A stretch of DNA of 14,962 nt. Origin: JASFHF01 sp050123375 (lineage in GTDB: Bacteria > Pseudomonadota > Gammaproteobacteria > UBA12402). Location: contig JASFHF010000044.1 of NCBI GenBank assembly GCA_050123375.1, forward strand, positions 1-14,962. The letters are read 5' to 3'. Under the pieces are notes generated by a model that was given only the letters and a program-made list of their open reading frames with translations, did no database searches and was not told the origin of the DNA. Below, piece after piece: positions 1-6,795 of this stretch (the stretch's first letter is position 1; the number at the start of each line of letters is the position of its first letter). The translations under genes were made by a program, and so were the position numbers.

Positions 1-13
1 TGTTTCCTCTTTT

Positions 14-37
14 GTTGAGTTATGGGGATAACTCAAC
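14..37. repeat. perfect stem-loop, 10-bp arms
   Basis: Arms GTTGAGTTAT (14-23) and ATAACTCAAC (28-37) pair perfectly around a GGGG loop (CCCC on the other strand). There is no T-run on either side, so it does not look like an intrinsic terminator. It is the outermost of three stem-loops downstream of the long minus-strand gene. Confidence 0.6.
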
Positions 38-62
38 ATTGGTAACATGAGCAGGTTCTTTT

Positions 63-106
63 GGCAACGGTTAAACCATTGCCCAAGCCACCGCCTCAGG
101 CGGTGG
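63..106. repeat. REP-like double palindrome overlapping a gene's 3' end
   Basis: Two adjacent stem-loops. The inner one (88-106) is a perfect 19-nt palindrome, arms CCACCGCCT and AGGCGGTGG around one base. The second (63-83) has arms GGCAACGG and CCATTGCC; read as minus-strand RNA, its single mismatch becomes a U-G pair. The GC-rich block stands out sharply from the AT-rich surroundings. It encodes the last residues (PPPEAVAWAMV) and the stop of the minus-strand gene, so the protein tail appears to come from an inserted repeat. Confidence 0.55.
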
Positions 107-2740
107 ATATATAAGCAGGATTATAAAATCTAGATTATTCTGATCTAATTTTAGTTCTGTTTTCTGCGTACAATTTGCTTTAGTATATTCTTTTAACAAA
201 GAGACTGCATAGTTTACCTTTTCAAAGTGATTTGGTTCTAATTGAATCCATTGCTCTAGAAATTTTGTGGTTATTAATCCAGCTTCAAATATATCTAAAA
301 GAATTTCTCCATAATTAAACAATTGATAATTTTTTTTATTACTACCAGAATTTAATATTTTATTTGTAATAAATCTACTAATTAATTTTGTGGAAAAACC
401 AGATATCTTAGATTTCTTAGCTATTATCATCACACAATTAATGATTTTAATTCCTATTTCATTATCACAAAGCAATTGTACTGTATCCGCATTTAATTCA
501 TTAGCTTGTTTAAATTTATCGAGACAATTATATATCGCTGATAAAAACCCCAAAGAATTATTTTTCAAAAAAATTGTATTGAGTTTGCCGATTTTAATTT
601 TCGAAAGCAAAGATTCTTCGCTTAGGAATTTGATAATTTTGTAGAAATAATCTATGTGATCAAATGCAAAATCGTTATGATTTGATTTTATAAAATAAAA
701 GAAAACGTTTTTCAGTTTTTTTGCATTTTTTCCCTTTAAATTAATCTCAGTAAGTTTTTTGTACACATCAAAATACTTAATAAAAGCATCGAAACTATAT
801 GGCTCATTTCTATTTAAACTAAATTTAAACTCACCAACTTTATCATAATAATCACAACAAAAATCTATTCCCTCCTGGGTCGATATAATGCGTAAATTAT
901 CTTTGCCTCCAATAAAATTTTGAATAAAATTAACAATTCTAATTCTTTTTAAAGTAAACATAAGGTTTTTTGAAGTCAGAAGTTTCTTGTCTGATAAGCA
1001 TTTAAAATAATTTACTAAATTTTTTGTTGATTCTATTAAAAATGAAATTTTTTCCTCTTTTTTAATCTGATCATAAGCATCTTCTTCCGCTAATTTTGCT
1101 ATGAAGAAATGGTTATACTTTTGAAGAACTTTAGAAATACTAATAAAATCAAGTTTTTTCAATACTTCATAATCGCCTATTTTGGATAATTTTGTAGTTA
1201 AGTCTTTCTTTTGGTTTGAATTTGGATCGTTATAATTTACAGGATCTATGTGGTGTAATGCTATTAGTTGCTTGCTATATAATCGACAAACTTGAAAGTT
1301 TTTTTCTAAAATTTTAAATAAAGTCCAGGCTCCACTTACCATAAAAGGCCAAGCTATTGTATTGTTATAATAATCAAGTGGAATGATATGTTCTATATTT
1401 TTTGGTAAAATGATTTGCTCAACGTAATTATTTAGTTGAATATCTGTTTTTTCCCTCATTGATTTTATTAATTCTAATAATTTTGAAGTATCCTTCGATA
1501 ATGGTTTTTTATCCTCTAAAAACTTAACATTATTCTGATACTGCAATAAAAATTTAAGTGAAACAATATTTTTGCTCATTACTACTTTCATCAATTTTAT
1601 TAATTTTAAAGCGCCTTTTGGCAATATTTTTTCCTTTTCTAAATACTTAACATTATTTTCATTTTTTAGTAAATCTTCAAGATAAATATTCACTTTATCT
1701 TCTGTTAATTCTAACAACTTTATCAATTTTATTAATTTTAAAGCGCCTTCTGGCAATACTTTCTTATCCTCAAAAAGCTTAATACTATTTTCATTTTCTA
1801 GCAAATTATCCCTAATCTGTTTTTTTAAATAATTTCCTATATCTTTATGGTGAAGACTTTTTTTAATTAAGTTGATTGTTTCTTTTCTAGTAATATAAAA
1901 ATAACCTTGTTGACAGTGTTCTTTTTTATTAAATATTTCATATCCAAATTTTTCATCAGGGGTCACCAAAGTAATTATAGCTTTAAACAGATCACAAAAA
2001 TTATCAATTGACAATAATTTGGCTTTGTATAATAACCTAAGTATTTTTATTACAGAACTCTCAAAATTTGCACGTATTTTTTTATCAAAACTTTTACAAT
2101 ATTCCGGAAGCTTGACGTACTTAAAATTCTTGCCATCATGATGAATTCTGAATCCTTTTGTTGGATGTTGCTTTTGGCTTATATATGCGGAGAAACCATT
2201 AGAAGTAAATTTAAAATCTGATATTTCAAATGCAGCTAAACATATCTTTTCGAATAAGTTTTTTCTATGAATTAAAGTATGAACATATTGTTTATAGCAC
2301 ATTAAGGAAACCATTGTGGTTTTATCTAAAATTTTGCTGATATCAACTTGTTTGTACACCAAATATATCTTATTTTCTAATCGCCCCTCTTTTTTTCGCT
2401 TCTCGATTTTATCTTTAGATATAAAGTTATTAGCACACTCTTTAATCATAGAATATTTTTTTTCGAATTCTATAATTGTAAGTTTTCCTTTTTGAAGTGC
2501 CACAATTCCTTCTTCGAGAAATTGTTTGCTTAACGTCAAATCCTTCAGTTTTATAATGTCCTTCTTGTGATATAAGGAAATAATTTTTTTATTACTAATA
2601 ATTTCTTTTATAACACTTTCTTGAAGTGCGACTATATAAATTAAAGCAATTTCTAGATTAGGCAAATACAATACAATATTTGCAAGCATTTCTAATGGTA
2701 ATTTCTTTAAAAGGACTAGAGTTTGTTTTTCTGTTTTCAC
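71..2740 (-). CDS. large protein of unknown function, F-box-like N-terminus, internal repeats
   Basis: This 889-aa protein is not recognised as a whole. Residues about 12-45 (KKLPLEMLANIVLYLPNLE, then hydrophobic) resemble an F-box: an LP motif, then amphipathic leucine-rich helices. Residues about 311-430 hold three imperfect repeats of 40-44 aa, each built as LL-x-N/Y-x-N-N-V/I-K-x-L/F-E, K-x-L/P-L-P-x-G, then A-L-K-L-I-K-L. The rest is Lys/Ile/Leu/Asn-rich and looks helical; no signal peptide or membrane segment is evident. The start is GTG at 2740, preceded by a strong AAGGAG seven bases upstream. The tail PPPEAVAWAMV is encoded by a palindromic repeat. F-box proteins in bacteria are mostly host-directed effectors of intracellular species that recruit host SCF ubiquitin ligases; applying that here is inference from one short motif. 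It stands alone with no co-oriented neighbour in the window. Confidence 0.75.
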   Translation of the reverse strand: MKTEKQTLVLLKKLPLEMLANIVLYLPNLEIALIYIVALQESVIKEIISNKKIISLYHKKDIIKLKDLTLSKQFLEEGIVALQKGKLTIIEFEKKYSMIKECANNFISKDKIEKRKKEGRLENKIYLVYKQVDISKILDKTTMVSLMCYKQYVHTLIHRKNLFEKICLAAFEISDFKFTSNGFSAYISQKQHPTKGFRIHHDGKNFKYVKLPEYCKSFDKKIRANFESSVIKILRLLYKAKLLSIDNFCDLFKAIITLVTPDEKFGYEIFNKKEHCQQGYFYITRKETINLIKKSLHHKDIGNYLKKQIRDNLLENENSIKLFEDKKVLPEGALKLIKLIKLLELTEDKVNIYLEDLLKNENNVKYLEKEKILPKGALKLIKLMKVVMSKNIVSLKFLLQYQNNVKFLEDKKPLSKDTSKLLELIKSMREKTDIQLNNYVEQIILPKNIEHIIPLDYYNNTIAWPFMVSGAWTLFKILEKNFQVCRLYSKQLIALHHIDPVNYNDPNSNQKKDLTTKLSKIGDYEVLKKLDFISISKVLQKYNHFFIAKLAEEDAYDQIKKEEKISFLIESTKNLVNYFKCLSDKKLLTSKNLMFTLKRIRIVNFIQNFIGGKDNLRIISTQEGIDFCCDYYDKVGEFKFSLNRNEPYSFDAFIKYFDVYKKLTEINLKGKNAKKLKNVFFYFIKSNHNDFAFDHIDYFYKIIKFLSEESLLSKIKIGKLNTIFLKNNSLGFLSAIYNCLDKFKQANELNADTVQLLCDNEIGIKIINCVMIIAKKSKISGFSTKLISRFITNKILNSGSNKKNYQLFNYGEILLDIFEAGLITTKFLEQWIQLEPNHFEKVNYAVSLLKEYTKANCTQKTELKLDQNNLDFIILLIYPPPEAVAWAMV

Positions 2741-2906
2741 GGGATATCTCCTTATTATTTTTATCCTCTGTATACAATTAAACTATGTTCTATTATGAAT
2801 TTTATGGTCGACTCATAAAGCAGCGACAATAATAACATAAAAGTTATATAATCACGAAATAAATTTTTCATACAAGGATACACCAATATCAACGAATCTT
2901 TAATCA

Positions 2907-2935
2907 TTGACAAAACCACGCATTAAATTTATCGT
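2907..2935 (+). promoter_or_regulatory. candidate sigma70 promoter of the decayed 82-aa-gene copy
   Basis: TTGACA (2907-2912), 17-bp spacer, TATCGT (2930-2935). It sits 26 bp before the GGCAGG leader motif at 2962. The intact copy has its promoter at the same distance from the same motif (-10 ending at 6436, GGCAGG at 6462), so the position is conserved between duplicates. The -10 is weak. The rest of 2741-2950 shows nothing else I can support. Confidence 0.4.
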
Positions 2936-2950
2936 AATAATGGTACTCAA

Positions 2951-3240
2951 AACACTCTCACGGCAGGAAGACTAACCTGTAAAATCCTAAACATCGATAG
3001 AAATTTTATTGATGCATATTTAGCTCAAAATAAAAACTGGTGGTTTATGGATAATATTTTTCTGCTTAATCCTTCATTTTCAAAACTAGATTTGTAAGAT
3101 GCAATAGACGAAAGATTCATCAAAATACAAAGGAGAGCTAGAACTGGATCGTGATACAATTTATCAAATGATTTGGACAATTCAAGATTTCACGGACGAA
3201 ATAGAGGTTTTTAAATGTAAAACAAAAAAATTAAAAAGGA
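2951..3240 (+). repeat. diverged direct repeat, copy A (partner 6451-6777)
   Basis: This segment matches 6451-6777 in order and orientation: the GGCAGGAA...CTAACCTGTAAAATCC leader motif, the GATGCATATTTA block, the gene body, and the AAAAAGGAGG ribosome binding site for the next gene. Copy A lacks about 32 bp inside the gene and carries scattered substitutions. Homology stops abruptly at about 3240, immediately after the AAAAAGGAGG, where a reversed RhuM fragment begins. Confidence 0.8.
3047..3240 (+). pseudogene. decayed paralogue of the 82-aa gene at 6547
   Basis: The ATG at 3047 opens a frame matching the first 16 codons of the 82-aa protein (MDNIFLLNPS, then SKLDL versus ELDL). A TAA at 3095-3097 replaces the CAA (Gln17) of the intact copy. 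About 32 bases are then missing, which also shifts the frame, and the C-terminal part (IYQMIWTIQDFTDEIEVF) continues afterwards. The product is therefore dead in two independent ways. The leader and promoter upstream are still recognisable. The sense of decay is clear because the copy at 6547 is open throughout and is followed by an intact partner gene, while here the partner is gone. Confidence 0.8.
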
Positions 3241-3346
3241 GGCAAACCGTTTCTCCTTCCAAACGTACCTCAACCTTAGCTTCACCATCTTCAGTTTGAT
3301 AAAGTAGTATCTCAGATTGAGACTCACAAGTATTCTTACCATTCAT
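3182..3346 (-). pseudogene. truncated RhuM-family gene, N-terminal fragment
   Basis: Minus-strand ATG at 3346, with AGAGGTG six bases or so upstream, encodes MNGKNTCESQSEILLYQTED, then GEAKVEVRLEGETVC. This matches the conserved opening of the RhuM virulence/phage-associated family, whose N-terminus reads I-x-x-Y-Q-T-E-D-G-x-x-x-x-E-V-R, then E-x-T-V-W-L-T-Q. The match ends at ETV, near 3241. The frame then runs into the reverse complement of the neighbouring dead gene and stops at 3182 after 54 codons. Full RhuM proteins are several hundred residues, so only about a tenth remains. The intact start and ribosome site suggest the break was a deletion or recombination at the junction, not slow decay. 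Confidence 0.7.
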
Positions 3347-3419
3347 AATGCACCTCTTTCTTAAAGTATTTTACTTTTGGTGAAAGTATGAAACAAGAAT
3401 CAGATTGATTTTTAAACAA

Positions 3420-3469
3420 AATCTAAGCGCGCCCGGAGAGATTCAAACTCCCGACCACCTGGTTCGTAG
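3420..3469 (-). repeat. tRNA-Arg(ACG) 3' fragment, att-like copy 1
   Basis: On the minus strand this reads CTACGAACCAGG (anticodon loop with ACG, and 3' anticodon stem), variable region, T-arm, and the acceptor 3' strand CGGGCGC plus G. No D-arm or 5' acceptor strand lies at higher coordinates, so this is not a complete tRNA. It matches 7688-7737 over 50 bp with two differences; this copy has lost the T-loop TTCGA (it has TTTGA). Phage and island integrases of the tyrosine family commonly recombine at the anticodon loop and duplicate exactly this 3' part, so an attachment-site remnant is the natural reading. Confidence 0.75.
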
Positions 3470-3512
3470 CACGCGTGCTCAAACGTAATACTTTGATTTT
3501 TAATAATTTTTT

Positions 3513-3620
3513 ATGAGTATTGATGATAACAAATGTCAACTAAATCACGAGAATCTCACGCGTGAGATTATTAATGAGATAAAAGCGGATGAAACTATTT
3601 GCATTTATAGTTGCATATAG
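3513..3620 (+). CDS. possible 35-aa peptide or gene remnant
   Basis: An ATG at 3513 opens a 35-codon frame starting MSIDDNKCQLNHENLTREII and ending ADETICIYSCI, closed by TAG at 3618-3620. There is no convincing ribosome binding site. The last residues (CIYSCI) lie inside the large palindrome at 3600-3646, so this may be the N-terminus of a former gene cut by insertion of that palindrome. It could equally be a chance frame. Confidence 0.2.
   Translation: MSIDDNKCQLNHENLTREIINEIKADETICIYSCI
3552..3569. repeat. perfect 18-bp palindrome
   Basis: AATCTCACG followed directly by CGTGAGATT, self-complementary with no spacer. The size and symmetry suit a dimeric regulator site, about 90 bp before the ATPase gene start. 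No regulator is identified. Confidence 0.5.
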
Positions 3621-3646
3621 TTAAACTATATGCAACTATAAATGCA
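3600..3646. repeat. perfect 47-bp palindrome, 23-bp arms
   Basis: Left arm 3600-3622 and right arm 3624-3646 are exact reverse complements around one A at 3623. The right arm begins AACTATATGCAACTATAAAT. It abuts the ribosome site of the ATPase gene and contains the ATG at 3642. In RNA it would form a very stable hairpin ending about five bases before the GGAG. A mobile palindrome or a translation-control hairpin are both possible. Confidence 0.8.
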
Positions 3647-3659
3647 TTTGGAGCAAATT

Positions 3660-4808
3660 ATGAAAGAACGTATTTTTTGGAAAAATAAAATTGAGCAAGC
3701 CTGGGAGAAGAAATCTATCCTTTGGCTATCTGGCGTTAGGCGCATAGGTAAAACTTGCCTCTGCAAAAGCTTGGATAATGTCGATTACTACGATTGTGAG
3801 CTTCCTAGTGTGCGCAAACAAATGGAAAACGCAGAATTATTTTTGGCAAGCAAAAATGACGGACGTCTAGTGCTGGATGAAATTCATAGATTAACCAATC
3901 CATCTGAACTACTAAAAATCGCAGCAGACCATTTCTCGGATGTTAAAATTATTGCAACAGGTTCGTCTACACTTGGCGCATCCAGTAAATTTGGCGACAC
4001 ATTAACAGGACGCAAAACAGAACTGTGGTTAACACCAATGTTATTATCTGAGTCTAAAATCTTTGGAAATAAAAAAATTGAACATCGATTATTGCATGGC
4101 GGCTTACCCCCATTTTTTATGTCAAAAGAATTTCCTGAAAAAGAATTTCTCGAATGGATAGATTCCTACTGGGCTAAAGATATTCAAGAATTATTTAGAT
4201 TGGAGCGACGTCATTCTTTTCAAAAATTTGTTGAACTATTGTTTACTCAAAGCGGCAATATTTTTGAAGCAACCAGATTCACTTCTCCTTGTGAAGTTAG
4301 CAGAACAACCATATCAAATTATCTTTCAGTTTTAGAGGCAACATTTGTTGCACATATTGTCAGGCCTTTTAACTCCCATCTGCCTTCCGAAATTATTTCT
4401 GCACCTAAAGTTTATGGTTTTGATACAGGAATAATTTGTTATGCTAAAAGCTGGCATGAACTAAGAACAGATGATATGGGTTTGTTATGGGAGCATTGTG
4501 TATTAAACGAATTACACGGCAATTTACAAACCAGAAATATTTACTATTGGAGAGACAAAAGGCGTCATGAAATAGATTTTATTTACCTCAAAAAGCGTAA
4601 CCGCAAAGAACCTATTGCTATTGAATGCAAATGGAGCGCCGATACATTTAATTCTAAAAGTTTACATATTTTTCGCAAGCATTACTCTAAAGGAGAAAAT
4701 TTTGTTGTAAGCTTTGACGTCAACGAAAGCTATCAAAAACAATATGATGACATTGTAGTTACTTTTATCAATATTGAAGACTTAATTAAATTATTGCGAA
4801 ATGTTTAA
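3660..4808 (+). CDS. AAA_14/DUF4143-family ATPase
   Basis: A P-loop ATPase with a C-terminal DUF4143 nuclease-like domain. Near the N-terminus it has Walker A GVRRIGKT (about residues 25-32), Walker B LVLDEIHR about 45 residues later, and the sensor-like IIATGSS. The C-terminal part has the family's usual EIDFIYL and PIAIECKW strands, a PD-(D/E)xK-like pattern of acidic and lysine residues. Length (382 aa) is normal for the family. I place the start at 3660 because GGAG lies six bases upstream; an in-frame ATG at 3642 lies inside a palindrome and lacks a ribosome site. Its stop overlaps the stop of the convergent membrane gene by four bases (shared TTAA). The role of these ATPases is unsettled; they are frequent in genomic islands of host-associated bacteria and archaea. 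Confidence 0.9.
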   Translation: MKERIFWKNKIEQAWEKKSILWLSGVRRIGKTCLCKSLDNVDYYDCELPSVRKQMENAELFLASKNDGRLVLDEIHRLTNPSELLKIAADHFSDVKIIATGSSTLGASSKFGDTLTGRKTELWLTPMLLSESKIFGNKKIEHRLLHGGLPPFFMSKEFPEKEFLEWIDSYWAKDIQELFRLERRHSFQKFVELLFTQSGNIFEATRFTSPCEVSRTTISNYLSVLEATFVAHIVRPFNSHLPSEIISAPKVYGFDTGIICYAKSWHELRTDDMGLLWEHCVLNELHGNLQTRNIYYWRDKRRHEIDFIYLKKRNRKEPIAIECKWSADTFNSKSLHIFRKHYSKGENFVVSFDVNESYQKQYDDIVVTFINIEDLIKLLRNV

Positions 4809-6076
4809 CGTGAAATTTCATACGCTCTCATTAAAAAAACAGGGGCGGGATCGTATATGCGATATTTTATGAAAAGTTTTTTGTAAACAGCATAATCCCT
4901 CAAACTACCCACTAGAACCAACAAAATTAATACCGTGGTTAACAATGCGATTATCCAGCGTTTAGCGATGATGCTTTTAAGCTTCTGGTAAAGAATAAAA
5001 ATCGCATTACTTGCAAGCAAATAAATCGGAACAAATAACATGGGTACGTATCGCAGATTCTGGCTGCTAGGCATTAATGCAACAACCAGGAAAAAAGCGA
5101 TGCACACGATGAAAGCGAAAATATGAACTTTTTCATTTTTCTTATCATAAATAAAAAAGCGCGATTTCGTGAAGTAATTCACTATGGTTAAAACCATTCC
5201 AATGATAAAAAAGACGCTCATCAAGATGCTATTAATATAAAAATTAAATAAAAATTGGCTTATTGATGCGGTCTGGTAAAATACATAGTTGCTGTGGTCT
5301 CCAGCATGCATTAATAAATACCACATCATAAAAACATTTTTTATGCCGCCAGACCAGCTAGCTAAAATTAACATTGAACAAACAAAACCAAGAAAAGCTA
5401 ACACTGAAAAATAAAAACTTTTTTTAATTTGCAATTTTGGAAAATTTAAAAAAAACAAAACCAATAAAAAACACAGCGCGAAAAAAACAAAAAGAGGGGT
5501 TTTTATCAACAAAGTATAGTTACCCACTAATATAAGAAGAATCGGCCATATTTTTTTACTTTGATTTGATATTGTTTCAGATGAAAAATATAGAATTAAA
5601 AGCCCTAAAAAACCAGCCAAGGAATCTTGAAGAGCTCTGCCCGCAAGCATAACTGCAATTGGACAGACGGCATACACGGTTAAAGCAATTAAGGTTGTCC
5701 AGCGATTAAAAAATCGCAAACCAAAGATTATTAAAAGCAATAACGAACCCACGCTTGCAAAAAATGATAATAACACTCCTGGTAATAAATTATATTGGTG
5801 ACTGACTTTCATGATGCCTGCTAACGGTACCAAGTAGCCAATTCTGGTTGGTGGCGGATAAAGCTGCATTTTTTTATTTTGAATGTCTTGTTTTGCAGAT
5901 CGAATTGAAGCAGCTCTTCCGTGCAATGAAATCTGATAAGCGCGATACCCATAAATCATTTCATCAGGACCGTGATGATAGGGAATTAAAGTTGACTGAT
6001 ATCTTAAAAATACACCACAAAAAAAGACGACTATCAATGCTACAATAAAAAAGATACGTTTTATATCGATTTCCAT
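4805..6076 (-). CDS. GT39-like polytopic membrane glycosyltransferase
   Basis: This 423-aa membrane protein has about ten hydrophobic spans. A first membrane helix (about 7-24) is followed by an extracytoplasmic loop with GPDEMIYG (Asp38-Glu39). The acidic pair right after TM1 is the hallmark of PMT/ArnT-type (GT39/GT83) enzymes, which transfer sugars from polyprenyl-phosphate carriers in the periplasm. The donor and acceptor cannot be read from sequence. The start at 6076 has AGGAG eight bases upstream. It is shorter than ArnT (about 550 aa) and lacks a large C-terminal periplasmic domain. It is convergent with the ATPase gene and its stop overlaps that gene's stop, with no terminator between them. 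Its own upstream region holds a dead hydrolase fragment. Confidence 0.8.
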   Translation of the reverse strand: MEIDIKRIFFIVALIVVFFCGVFLRYQSTLIPYHHGPDEMIYGYRAYQISLHGRAASIRSAKQDIQNKKMQLYPPPTRIGYLVPLAGIMKVSHQYNLLPGVLLSFFASVGSLLLLIIFGLRFFNRWTTLIALTVYAVCPIAVMLAGRALQDSLAGFLGLLILYFSSETISNQSKKIWPILLILVGNYTLLIKTPLFVFFALCFLLVLFFLNFPKLQIKKSFYFSVLAFLGFVCSMLILASWSGGIKNVFMMWYLLMHAGDHSNYVFYQTASISQFLFNFYINSILMSVFFIIGMVLTIVNYFTKSRFFIYDKKNEKVHIFAFIVCIAFFLVVALMPSSQNLRYVPMLFVPIYLLASNAIFILYQKLKSIIAKRWIIALLTTVLILLVLVGSLRDYAVYKKLFIKYRIYDPAPVFLMRAYEISR

Positions 6077-6097
6077 ATCAAAAACTCCTGTTGATTT

Positions 6098-6250
6098 TTA
6101 TGAATGCGGCACTATAAGACCATCGTATTTACCAACTATTACAGCAACTGGGACGTTGAAATTTTCAAGTCCTAAAGTTATATCTAGTTTTGGAAATAAT
6201 TCTTCCCAAACCTAATTAAACCCTTGAGAGTTTAGTTCAACACCATCCCA
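6098..6250 (-). pseudogene. C-terminal remnant of an alpha/beta-hydrolase-like gene
   Basis: Reading the minus strand from 6250 gives WDGVELNSQGFN, an in-frame TAG at 6212-6214, then VWEELFPKLDITLG and NVPVAVIVGKYDGLIVPHS, ending in TAA at 6098. The strand-turn pattern VPVAVIVGKYDGLIVP resembles the segment of alpha/beta-hydrolases that carries the catalytic Asp (typically PVLVIVGxxDxxVP), and FNxVWEELFPKLD resembles the lid region before it. No upstream coding part survives: a TAA lies just before Trp. It ends 22 bases before the glycosyltransferase start. The family call rests on one short segment. Confidence 0.4.
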
Positions 6251-6258
6251 ATGTTACA

Positions 6259-6331
6259 TGACAACGAAATATTGTCAAACGCTGTGTATGACATTAAGTG
6301 CACCCAAATTATCTTTCCTGACAATTTGTCA
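6259..6331. promoter_or_regulatory. two TGACAA/TTGTCA dyads, operator-like
   Basis: TGACAA at 6259-6264 pairs with TTGTCA at 6272-6277 (7-bp gap). TGACAA at 6319-6324 pairs with TTGTCA at 6326-6331 (1-bp gap). The same half-site is used four times in 73 bp, upstream of the promoter at 6409. This suggests a dimeric DNA-binding protein controlling the 82-aa/BRO-N operon, but the unequal gaps weaken the case. Confidence 0.35.
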
Positions 6332-6334
6332 AAC

Positions 6335-6349
6335 TCCAGACCGTCTGGA
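6335..6349. repeat. 15-bp palindrome
   Basis: TCCAGAC, C, GTCTGGA: perfect 7-bp arms, just after the second TGACAA dyad. Possible operator half of the same control region. Confidence 0.4.
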
Positions 6350-6408
6350 ACGATCGGTATATATGTATAAATTATTCATAGAATATTATCCGTGTTGTTA
6401 ATTTTTTA

Positions 6409-6436
6409 TTGACTTCCTTCCCCCAAAAGTTAATCT
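6409..6436 (+). promoter_or_regulatory. sigma70-like promoter of the 82-aa/BRO-N operon
   Basis: TTGACT (6409-6414), 16-bp spacer, TAATCT (6431-6436). Transcription would start near 6443, giving a leader of about 100 nt. That leader includes CAGG-N8-CCTG at 6463-6479, a small stem also kept in the decayed copy at 2963-2980. Confidence 0.5.
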
Positions 6437-6450
6437 AACACTAGTGCTAA

Positions 6451-6777
6451 CAACACTACAAGGCAGGAAAGCTAACCTGTAAAATCCCGGACATCAATAT
6501 AATTTTTTTTGATGCATATTTAACTCAAAATAAAAACGGGTGATTTATGGATAATATTTTTCTGCTTAATCCTTCGCTTTCAGAACTAGATTTGCAAGAT
6601 GCAACAGATGAAAGATTCATCAAAATACGAGCGATCATAAGTGGTCTGCTAGCTACTCAGGAAGGGGAGCTAAAACTTGATCGTGATATAATTTATCAAA
6701 TGATTTGGACAATTCAAGATTTCACGGATGAAATAGAGGTTTTTAGATGCAAAATAAAAAAATCAAAAAGGAGGTAC
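6451..6777 (+). repeat. diverged direct repeat, copy B (partner 2951-3240)
   Basis: Intact member of the duplicated leader-plus-gene unit. It includes the leader stem, the GATGCATATTTA block, the complete 82-aa gene body and the AAAAAGGAGG preceding the next gene. Confidence 0.8.
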
Positions 6778-6795
6778 AATTATGAACAAGAATAA
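6547..6795 (+). CDS. small acidic protein, member of a three-copy local family
   Basis: An 82-aa protein I do not recognise. It starts MDNIFLLNPSLSELDLQDAT, followed by DERFIKIRAIISGLLA, and ends with IIYQMIWTIQDFTDEIEVF and a basic tail KIKKSKRR. Two helical blocks are likely, with no membrane segment. The pattern MDxIFxLxP, then L-x-DAxDERxIKxxAI, then IW-I-x-x-x-x-DEIE recurs in the minus-strand gene at 13040-13276 and in the dead copy at 3047. The start ATG follows GGGTGA five bases upstream. Its last 14 bases overlap the start of the BRO-N gene, whose ribosome site (AGGAGGT) lies inside this coding region, so the two are translationally linked. A partner or regulator of the BRO-N protein is plausible but unproven. 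Confidence 0.75.
   Translation: MDNIFLLNPSLSELDLQDATDERFIKIRAIISGLLATQEGELKLDRDIIYQMIWTIQDFTDEIEVFRCKIKKSKRRYNYEQE

Noticed and set aside
390..644. 84-codon plus-strand open frame
   Set aside because: It lies antisense inside the 889-aa gene, has no ribosome site, and its residues follow from the opposite strand's composition.
3420..3540. complete tRNA-Arg gene
   Set aside because: No D-arm or 5' acceptor strand precedes the anticodon loop on the minus strand, and the T-loop is mutated. The same 5' half is missing at 7688-7737.
5848..6048. 66-codon plus-strand open frame
   Set aside because: Antisense to the N-terminus of the membrane glycosyltransferase, which has a better start site and clear membrane spans.
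6380..6546. LexA/SOS box controlling the BRO-N operon
   Set aside because: No CTG-N10-CAG site is visible upstream; DinD-type proteins made this worth checking.
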